A stretch of 30,062 nucleotides of DNA, taken from the NCBI GenBank assembly GCA_009921765.1, contig RFXC01000020.1, positions 1 through 30,062 on the forward strand, given 5' to 3'. Positions 24,477 through 30,062 of this stretch are shown piece after piece. The notes under the pieces are model-generated. The model made no database searches, was not told where the DNA came from, and was given only the letters and a program-made list of their open reading frames with translations. Each line of letters starts with the position of its first letter. The first letter of the stretch is position 1. The position numbers and the translations under genes were made by a program. The DNA is from Betaproteobacteria bacterium (GTDB taxonomy: Bacteria; Pseudomonadota; Gammaproteobacteria; Burkholderiales; Burkholderiaceae).

Positions 24477-24718
24477 GACTCGGCAGGCGGCGCGGGCTTC
24501 TGCGCGGTTTCAGGCGACAACCCGGCGACCGTCTCCCGCAACAACGCCCGATCAAGCCGACGCCCCACCTCGTCGCGCGCGAGCTTCAGCATGTCAGCGC
24601 GCATCATTAACCGCTCCAGTTCCGAATCGACAAAGGCCAGATATCGGAGATGACCCTTGGCTTCGTCGCCCAGGGTATCGAGCTCATAGGCAAGGCCGTT
24701 GATTTTGATGATCGGCAT
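24473..24718 (-). CDS. Small DUF6447-like protein
   Basis: An 81-residue protein reading MPIIKINGLAYELDTLGDEA, then KGHLRYLAFVDSELERLMMRADMLKLARDEVGRRL and a Pro/Ala-rich tail. The pattern (I-K-I-x-G-x-x-Y-x-L-D-x-L-x-x-E-A-K, then L-x-F-V-D-x-E-I/L-x-R-L, then a helix with TAR/LAR) fits the small family I know as DUF6447, of unknown function. The long middle helix is coiled-coil-like. It is first in a two-gene unit with the second GNAT and divergent from the cyclase. Being small, conserved and coupled to a transferase, it could be a scaffold or a modified substrate, but that is a guess. Confidence 0.7.
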   Translation of the reverse strand: MPIIKINGLAYELDTLGDEAKGHLRYLAFVDSELERLMMRADMLKLARDEVGRRLDRALLRETVAGLSPETAQKPAPPAES

Positions 24719-24839
24719 GGTGTCGCGTGCTGGCTCTCAAGTGTAAGGCGGATAGTATAGACAGCTCCAAGCCCACCGCCCGCAGGCATGCGAGGACAGG
24801 CGCGCAACGCCGCGGGCGAGGTCTTTTCAAGCGGGCGCC

Positions 24840-27008
24840 ATGCCAGCCTTGACACCGAGGCACGACCGGCCTACGGTGATCAGGCACCATTCATCGGTCG
24901 TACTTGCCGGGGTCAACGCTTTGGTCACCACGAAAAAAATCCGCCTTGGCCCCAGCATCATCTCGATCTTCCTCTTTCTGATGGTGCCCGCGTTTATCGC
25001 GTTGATCATGTTCGTTTATCTGTTCAATGAACGAACCGCGAACATGACATCCAGAAGCCTGATTGAACGATTCAAGCTGGAAGCTGTGCTGAGTATGAGC
25101 GAGCTCATCAACCCGATGCGCCTGCTGGTCAATTCGGCTGCCGCCCTGGGGAATGCCCATCCGCATTTTTACAGCTCTGATGGATCGTGGGATTACCTCA
25201 AGGCGCTCGTCGGCCCTCAGCCGTCCAGCCCGTCTGCCTACGTCGGTCTGCAGGACGGCTCATTCCGACAGGTTCGCCGGGTAAGCGCCGGCGGAAAAAT
25301 ACAGGGCACTGCCATTTCTGAAGGGATGCGCTTCGGGCTCCGTTCGATTTCCGGCGATCGGACCATCGAAAACTATGTATTCGTTGACGATGCTGGCAAG
25401 CCCCTCGCGCAGTCCAGTGCACCCACCGACTACGATCCGCGCAAACGACCGTGGTACAGCGAGGCTGCAGCAGCGAAGAAGCTCATCCTGACCGACCCCT
25501 ATATTTTTTCGACGACCGGGCTCCCGGGGCTCACGATCGCTGCGCCCTTTTATGCCGGTGACAGCCTGGCGGGCGTGATCGCCACCGACATATCGCTTGA
25601 GACCATTTCACGTTTCCTTGCTGGTCAGTCAGTGAGCGAGCGATCCGTCAGCGTCATCTACGATGCATCGGGTTCGGTGATTGCAAGTTCGATTGCCCAG
25701 GACAATTTCAGAGAGGTCAACAACCGTATCGAGCTCAACAGCCTCGCAACGCTATCGACCAACCTGCCGGCGCTCGCCATTGCCATGCGGGTCAACAAAG
25801 ACGAACCGCTGCTGGTGTTCCACCATCCCGAGAACGGCACGGAGTACGTTGCGGTGTTCTCGCCCGCGCCCGCGGAATTTGCTAAACCCTGGACCATTCT
25901 GTCGATCACGCCGATGGAGGATTTTCGAAAGGAGTTCAGCCGAACCAACCAGATCATCTTTTACTTCGGTCTGTTCCTGATTTTTGCGCAGATTGTTCTC
26001 ATCTACATCTACGCCAGGAAAATCGCCCGCCCTCTGGAACAGATCACCAGCTCGATAGAGAACCTGATCGACTTCAAACCCCTGTCGCCAACGCGAATCA
26101 GCAGCCGCATTCACGAACTCGCCTCGCTGTCCGGCGCGGTCCGGAAGCTCGCCACAACCATCACCGCCTTTACCTCTTACATTCCCCGCGACCTGGTCAA
26201 TAACCTGCTGAGCACTGGAAAGCCAATCGAAATCGGTGGAGAGAGCCGTTACCTCACCATTCTCTTTACCGACCTGAAAGATTTTTCAACGCTTTCGGAG
26301 TCCACGCCCTCACGCGATCTGCTGCGCCGCGTCTCTTCCTACTTTGAGCTGATGACGCTCGCGATCAAGGAAGAAAATGGCACGGTCGACAAGTTCATTG
26401 GCGACGCAGTGATGGCTTTCTGGGGCGCGCCGCTGCTTGACGAGCGTCATGCCTATCACGCCTGCGTGGCGGCCATCAAATCACAGCGTCGCATGGAGCA
26501 CCTGAACGCAAAGCTTGCAGCCGAAGGCAAGCCGCCGCTCTACGTCCGTATCGGGATTCACTCCGATGCAGTGCTGGTGGGCAACATTGGCTCTGAGGAG
26601 CGGCTCAGTTACACCGTGATGGGCGATGGGGTCAACATCGCCTCACGCCTTGAGGGCGTCAACAAGGAGTACGGCACCCAGATTTGCGTGAGTCATTCGG
26701 TGTTCAAGGAAGCGGGCGAGCGGCTGTGGTTGCGCCCGATCGACCAGATCACCGTGAAGGGCCGCAAAGGCGAGCTCATCATCTACGAAGTGCTGGGCAC
26801 TCGCGATGGCAGTCTCGAGACCCAGGCAAGCGAATTGCAGCAGCGCGTATGCACGCTCTCGGAGAAGGCGTTCACCCTGTTTACGAACCGGCAGTTCGGC
26901 GAATCGATTGCCATCTATTCGCAAGTGCTCGAACTCACCGAGGATCCGGTTGCCCGGGTCATGATCAGCAAATGCGAGCAGCTCGCCCTGGCGTCGCCCG
27001 ACGCCTAG
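24840..27008 (+). CDS. Membrane class III adenylate cyclase with Cache sensor and HAMP
   Basis: A 722-residue protein that probably makes cAMP. A first membrane segment lies at about 39-62 and a periplasmic double-Cache-like domain at about 65-370 (KRPWYSEAAAAKKLILTDPYIFSTTGLPGLTIAAPFY). A second membrane segment follows at about 377-397, then a HAMP-like linker and the catalytic domain at about 465-650. Metal-binding residues are Asp478 in TILFTDLKDF and Asp522 in DKFIGDAVMAFWGAP. Lys518 and Thr592 (YTVMGD) fit adenine selection of class IIIb. Asn599 and Arg603 in VNIASRLE are transition-state residues. A TPR-like C-terminal tail follows. ATG 24840 has no clear ribosome-binding site; a GTG at 24876 or TTG near 24924 could be used. 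It is convergent with a cyclic-nucleotide phosphodiesterase gene. Confidence 0.9.
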   Translation: MPALTPRHDRPTVIRHHSSVVLAGVNALVTTKKIRLGPSIISIFLFLMVPAFIALIMFVYLFNERTANMTSRSLIERFKLEAVLSMSELINPMRLLVNSAAALGNAHPHFYSSDGSWDYLKALVGPQPSSPSAYVGLQDGSFRQVRRVSAGGKIQGTAISEGMRFGLRSISGDRTIENYVFVDDAGKPLAQSSAPTDYDPRKRPWYSEAAAAKKLILTDPYIFSTTGLPGLTIAAPFYAGDSLAGVIATDISLETISRFLAGQSVSERSVSVIYDASGSVIASSIAQDNFREVNNRIELNSLATLSTNLPALAIAMRVNKDEPLLVFHHPENGTEYVAVFSPAPAEFAKPWTILSITPMEDFRKEFSRTNQIIFYFGLFLIFAQIVLIYIYARKIARPLEQITSSIENLIDFKPLSPTRISSRIHELASLSGAVRKLATTITAFTSYIPRDLVNNLLSTGKPIEIGGESRYLTILFTDLKDFSTLSESTPSRDLLRRVSSYFELMTLAIKEENGTVDKFIGDAVMAFWGAPLLDERHAYHACVAAIKSQRRMEHLNAKLAAEGKPPLYVRIGIHSDAVLVGNIGSEERLSYTVMGDGVNIASRLEGVNKEYGTQICVSHSVFKEAGERLWLRPIDQITVKGRKGELIIYEVLGTRDGSLETQASELQQRVCTLSEKAFTLFTNRQFGESIAIYSQVLELTEDPVARVMISKCEQLALASPDA

Positions 27009-27053
27009 AGCGGTTTACGCCGGCCGTGACTGCCCGCGCATAACAGGCTTGCA

Positions 27054-27074
27054 GCGAGCGGGTTACGCGCTCGC
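27054..27074. terminator. Hairpin between convergent cyclase and phosphodiesterase genes
   Basis: GCGAGCG (27054-27060) pairs with CGCTCGC (27068-27074) around a 7-base loop. It lies 45 bases after the cyclase stop and spans the phosphodiesterase stop. It could work on both transcripts but lacks a T-run on either strand. Confidence 0.35.
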
Positions 27075-27956
27075 GGCCTTGCGGGCTCTCCGGATTGAAG
27101 CGATCTGCGCACGAATCGCCTCTTTGACGCCCAGCGCGTCTGCCGCATGAGAGGAAAACCGAACGCCCGCCGACAGGAATCGCAATCGGCCCTCCTCTGA
27201 AAGCAGGCCGCTTGCCATCTCGGGATGGGGTCTCCGCCATTCCCTCGCGAGTGAGCGCGTCAACTCGACACCGGGAAACTCGAGCGCACTGGCAAGTACG
27301 TCGGCCTCGGTCACCAGAAGAGCCATTTCCGCACGCGTGCCTGAATCCTTGGCTGTAACCCTGTCCCGATGCCACCCATCGTGCACTTGCGCGACACCCG
27401 TCGGATCGGTCAACAGGACCAGGTGACGGACGAGAGCCCAGTCCGACGCCGACAGGCCGATTCGGCGAGCGTGAGGCGCAAAGCGGGCAAGACTCATTTG
27501 CTCGATTTCCTGCGGTCCCCGGTTGCACCGTCCGGGGTGCTGAAAATCATGAACCGTCATCGCAAGCAGGCAGAGCATCTCGAAGCGCGTGAGGCCTGCG
27601 CCGGGTGTGCCCAGAAGACTTCGCCTTGCCTTGATGAGACTCGCCATACTCACCAGCGTATCGGCGACATGAAGACGGTTGTGATAGGCGGGCTCTCCAA
27701 CCCGACGCGCCCGAGCACGACCAGAAGACTCCACCGCGTCGGCACACTCGATCAGCATGCGAGGGACCTCGGCGCGACCATCGATCGCTGATGGCGCATC
27801 CAGCCAGGTGAGCACGCCCCGCATGACAGCGGCAAGGCCGGGCCAGTCGTCGGGCCAGCGGCTTCGCAACTGTCGGTAAGCCTCCACTGCAGCAGCAAGC
27901 TCCGGCCGCATGTTGCACCGGCTCGCAGCTTGAGACGGTGTGGCAGCCGGGTTCAC
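27063..27956 (-). CDS. Class I-type 3',5'-cyclic nucleotide phosphodiesterase
   Basis: A 297-residue metal-dependent hydrolase with the signature of the eukaryotic-type PDEase I superfamily. YHNRLHVADTL gives His92 (proton donor) and His96 (metal). MTVHDFQHPGRCN matches HDxxHxGxxN, with His136, Asp137, His140 and Asn145. TEADVLAS supplies the further metal Asp219. The predicted protein is soluble, has no sensor domain and is shorter than eukaryotic catalytic domains (about 340 residues). Most bacterial cAMP phosphodiesterases are of the unrelated CpdA or PdeL/EAL kinds, so this type is uncommon. GTG 27956 overlaps the stop of the upstream MFS gene in GTGA; ATG 27911 is an alternative. Facing the adenylate cyclase gene, it probably degrades that enzyme's product. 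Confidence 0.85.
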   Translation of the reverse strand: MNPAATPSQAASRCNMRPELAAAVEAYRQLRSRWPDDWPGLAAVMRGVLTWLDAPSAIDGRAEVPRMLIECADAVESSGRARARRVGEPAYHNRLHVADTLVSMASLIKARRSLLGTPGAGLTRFEMLCLLAMTVHDFQHPGRCNRGPQEIEQMSLARFAPHARRIGLSASDWALVRHLVLLTDPTGVAQVHDGWHRDRVTAKDSGTRAEMALLVTEADVLASALEFPGVELTRSLAREWRRPHPEMASGLLSEEGRLRFLSAGVRFSSHAADALGVKEAIRAQIASIRRARKAASA

Positions 27957-29296
27957 GCAACCGCTCCACGGCGATCCGGTTGCAAGGCGGAATCAGCTCG
28001 GCGCCCCGGTCGAATCCGCCACATCAGCCACACCACAATGGCGAGGTTCACCAGATTCCATGCGATACCGTTCAAGAACGCCGCGTCGTACGAACCGGTC
28101 AGATCGAACACCTGCCCCGACAGCCAGGCGCCCAGCGCCATCCCCACCTGACCGCCCACCATCACGCCGCCGGTTCTTGCGCCCACCTGCTCGGGCGGGA
28201 AATATTCCCGGACGATGATCGCGTAAGCCGGGAAGATTCCCCCCTGAAAGAGCCCAAACATCGCCGAGATCACATAGAGCGAGCCCAGACCGTCGAAAGG
28301 CAGAAACAGCGCCAGGGCAATAGCCTGCAGCGCCGACCCCAGTAGCAAGGTGCGCATCCCGCCGATTTGATCCGAGATCCAGCCCGAAGCAAGCCGACTG
28401 ACAACGCCAAAGCCCAGCATCAGCGACAGCATCTCCGCGCCACGCGCGGCGCCGAATCCCAGATCGGCGCAATAGGCGACGATATGAACCTGCGGCATCG
28501 CCATGGCCACGCAGCAACAGACGGCTGCGAAAAACAGCAACCACTGCGCCCCGAGTGGGGACAGCCCGAATGGGCGATCGGAGCTGAGCCCCGGTGCGGC
28601 AGCCGGCACACCCGCGGGTCCGCCAAGGGAGCTGATTGCAGGCGGGCGTTGCCGCATGCAAAGGCTCAATCCCACCATACCGAGCCCGCAGATCACACCC
28701 AGCAACGAGAAGGTTGCTCGCCAACCGAACGCATCAATTCCTGCCTGAACCAAAGGCGGCCAGATGGTGCCCGCCAGAAAATTCCCGCTCGCGACCACGG
28801 CTACCGCAACTCCCCGGCGACGTTGCCACCACAGCCCGGTATCCGCGATCAGTGGCGAAAAGGAACTCCCCATTCCGAGAAAGCCCAGCAGCAGACAGTG
28901 CGCCAACACAAAAATCGCCAGACCCGGCGTAGCCGCCGCCAGAAGAAACCCGGCCAGCGTGCCCACCCCGCCCAGCGCCAGTACCCAGGCGACTCCCCAT
29001 CGATCAGCCCATCGGCCGCAGAGGTAACCGCCGGCCCCGAGGCCAATCATCATGACCGTGTAGGCCAGTGCAGCGTCGCCCCGGCCGACGCCGAAATCGC
29101 GCTGGACTTCGGGCAACACCACCGGAAGAACATACATGGGTGCATTGCCCAACGTTGCGGCGACCAACGCAGCCGCCAGCCGCCAGGCAGCAAAGCGCGA
29201 GTCGATCAGCGCGGGGTCGGCGCTGTCATTGAAGCGACTGCGAGCCGAACCATGCTGCAAAGGCTCAGATGCGCCAGGTGGCTTGATTGAGGGCAT
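27953..29296 (-). CDS. MFS transporter, paralogue of the one at 11151-12479
   Basis: A 447-residue, roughly 12-segment major facilitator, nearly collinear with the protein at 11151-12479. Shared blocks include TLGNAPMYVLPVVLPEVQ, GLGAGGYLCGRWADRWGVAWVLA, VVASGNFLAGTIWPPLVQAGID and AMPQVHIVAYCADLGFGAARGAEMLSL. The two differ mainly at the N-terminus and in the central cytoplasmic loop after helix 6. ATG 29296 has no obvious ribosome-binding site. The stop overlaps the GTG of the phosphodiesterase, an unexpected partner for a transporter. It is divergent from the dienelactone hydrolase gene. Confidence 0.88.
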   Translation of the reverse strand: MPSIKPPGASEPLQHGSARSRFNDSADPALIDSRFAAWRLAAALVAATLGNAPMYVLPVVLPEVQRDFGVGRGDAALAYTVMMIGLGAGGYLCGRWADRWGVAWVLALGGVGTLAGFLLAAATPGLAIFVLAHCLLLGFLGMGSSFSPLIADTGLWWQRRRGVAVAVVASGNFLAGTIWPPLVQAGIDAFGWRATFSLLGVICGLGMVGLSLCMRQRPPAISSLGGPAGVPAAAPGLSSDRPFGLSPLGAQWLLFFAAVCCCVAMAMPQVHIVAYCADLGFGAARGAEMLSLMLGFGVVSRLASGWISDQIGGMRTLLLGSALQAIALALFLPFDGLGSLYVISAMFGLFQGGIFPAYAIIVREYFPPEQVGARTGGVMVGGQVGMALGAWLSGQVFDLTGSYDAAFLNGIAWNLVNLAIVVWLMWRIRPGRRADSALQPDRRGAVA

Positions 29297-29400
29297 GCGG
29301 GATTATGACTGCTTGGATCCCGTTATCCCACCTGATTGTGCGGTCGAGACCATCCAGAATAGAGTCTTGGCCAATCCCCCCAGACATGCAGAGGTGCCCG

Positions 29401-30062
29401 ATGAACGAATTCCCTCCACAGCTGGTTGCCAATGACGAAGCCGCCAACGATGGCAATCCTTCGGGAAGCGAGCTGACGCAGATCGAGATCGATCAGCGCG
29501 TCTACGATCTTTATGACGAGTACTGTCACGGCCGGATCGACCGGCGCACCTTCCTATCGCTCGCGGCCGCGGTCACGGTCGGCGGTCTGGCGATGGCGCA
29601 GGCGTTGCTGCCGCGTTACGTCCAGGCGCAGACGATCTCTTTCACTGACACCCGGATCAAGGCGAACTACGTCAACTACCCGTCGCCCGGCGGCAACTCC
29701 GGCCAGATGCGGGGCTATCTGGTCCAGCCGGCAGGCAAGGGGCCTTTCCCAGCGGTTCTTGTCATTCACGAGAATCGCGGCCTCAATCCCTACATCGAGG
29801 ACGTGGCCCGCCGTCTGGCGGTCGAAGGCTTCCTCGCGCTCGCGCCGGACGGGCTGTTCCCGGCGGGAGGCTATCCGGGCAATGACGATGACGGCCGTGA
29901 ACTGCAGGCGAAGCTCGACCAGGCCAGGCTTCGCACCGACATGCTGAACGGCGCACGCTGGCTCAAGGCGCATGGTTCCTGTAATGGCAAGCTGGGCGTC
30001 ACCGGCTTCTGCTGGGGTGGCGGTGCCACCAACCATCTCGCGGTGGAACTGGGAGCAGATCT
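29401..30062 (+). CDS. Dienelactone hydrolase family protein with Tat signal, 3' end outside window
   Basis: The first 220 residues are present and the gene runs off the window. An N-terminal cytosolic stretch with DQRVYDLYDEYCHGRIDRRTF precedes a twin-arginine signal (Arg48-Arg49, then FLSLAAAVTVGGLAMA), cut near VQAQ at about 74-77. The mature part begins FTDTRIKANYVNYPSPGGNSGQMRGYLVQPAG. It has the dienelactone hydrolase features HENRGL (Glu124) and nucleophile Cys204 in GFCWGGG; the Asp and His of the triad lie beyond the edge. It resembles the YghX-like exported branch. AGAGG lies 7 bases before ATG 29401. Enzymes of this family hydrolyse lactones or esters, but the substrate of exported members is not defined. 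Confidence 0.88.
   Translation, partial: MNEFPPQLVANDEAANDGNPSGSELTQIEIDQRVYDLYDEYCHGRIDRRTFLSLAAAVTVGGLAMAQALLPRYVQAQTISFTDTRIKANYVNYPSPGGNSGQMRGYLVQPAGKGPFPAVLVIHENRGLNPYIEDVARRLAVEGFLALAPDGLFPAGGYPGNDDDGRELQAKLDQARLRTDMLNGARWLKAHGSCNGKLGVTGFCWGGGATNHLAVELGAD

Noticed and set aside
27369..27791. Plus-strand open frame opposite the phosphodiesterase
   Set aside because: The phosphodiesterase motifs on the minus strand span this region and the antisense product has no recognisable features.
28367..29290. Long plus-strand open frame opposite the second MFS paralogue
   Set aside because: The minus strand encodes a well-conserved MFS protein, and the same type of antisense frame occurs opposite other genes here.
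1..30062. Mobile elements, CRISPR arrays, tRNA/rRNA genes and toxin-antitoxin pairs
   Set aside because: I saw no transposase or integrase motif, no regularly spaced repeats, no tRNA-like cloverleaf and no small paired toxin/antitoxin genes.

Overview
The window is a GC-rich bacterial chromosome segment, most likely from a betaproteobacterium of the order Burkholderiales. The reasons are a Burkholderiales-type block (ilvE, a CHCC zinc-finger protein, an NTF2-like protein, a YheT hydrolase and a DUF2946-like protein), a Bug-family periplasmic binding protein, a HiPIP with a Tat signal, and frequent GTG/TTG starts with GTGA-type stop/start overlaps. I saw no rRNA, tRNA, CRISPR array, insertion sequence or phage gene. 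No gene-free stretch reaches 300 bases.

Left part (1-8.7 kb). An MFS transporter on the minus strand is followed by the plus-strand block above. Its ilvE copy has lost about 25 codons and a reading frame, including active-site residues. A MarR-like regulator follows, with a perfect inverted repeat (GTAACC-N6-GGTTAC) just upstream. Next come an orphan family-5 solute-binding protein and, convergent with it, a type I Baeyer-Villiger-like flavin monooxygenase.

Middle part (8.8-19.1 kb). A minus-strand set runs MFS, Bug binding protein, MFS, then the last ~54 codons of a lost acyl-CoA synthetase, then the monooxygenase. This looks like an eroded uptake and degradation operon for an organic acid or aliphatic compound. 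On the plus strand are a HiPIP, an isocitrate/isopropylmalate dehydrogenase-family enzyme, a family-3 binding protein without a signal peptide, and a NitT/TauT-type ABC transporter with two different permease subunits.

Right part (19.1-30 kb). This is the most unusual region. A NodU-type carbamoyltransferase, a prolyl-4-hydroxylase-like oxygenase, a GNAT protein, an AspH-like beta-hydroxylase, a third HxD...H dioxygenase, a second GNAT paralogue and a small DUF6447-like protein sit on strictly alternating strands, apart from the last two, which are coupled. The content suggests a tailoring-enzyme cassette that hydroxylates, acylates and carbamoylates something; the substrate is unknown. The cassette is followed by a membrane adenylate cyclase with an extracellular Cache-like sensor and, convergent with it, a cyclic-nucleotide phosphodiesterase carrying the eukaryotic class I signature. 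The phosphodiesterase is translationally coupled to an MFS transporter closely related to the one at 11.2-12.5 kb. The window ends inside a Tat-exported dienelactone hydrolase.
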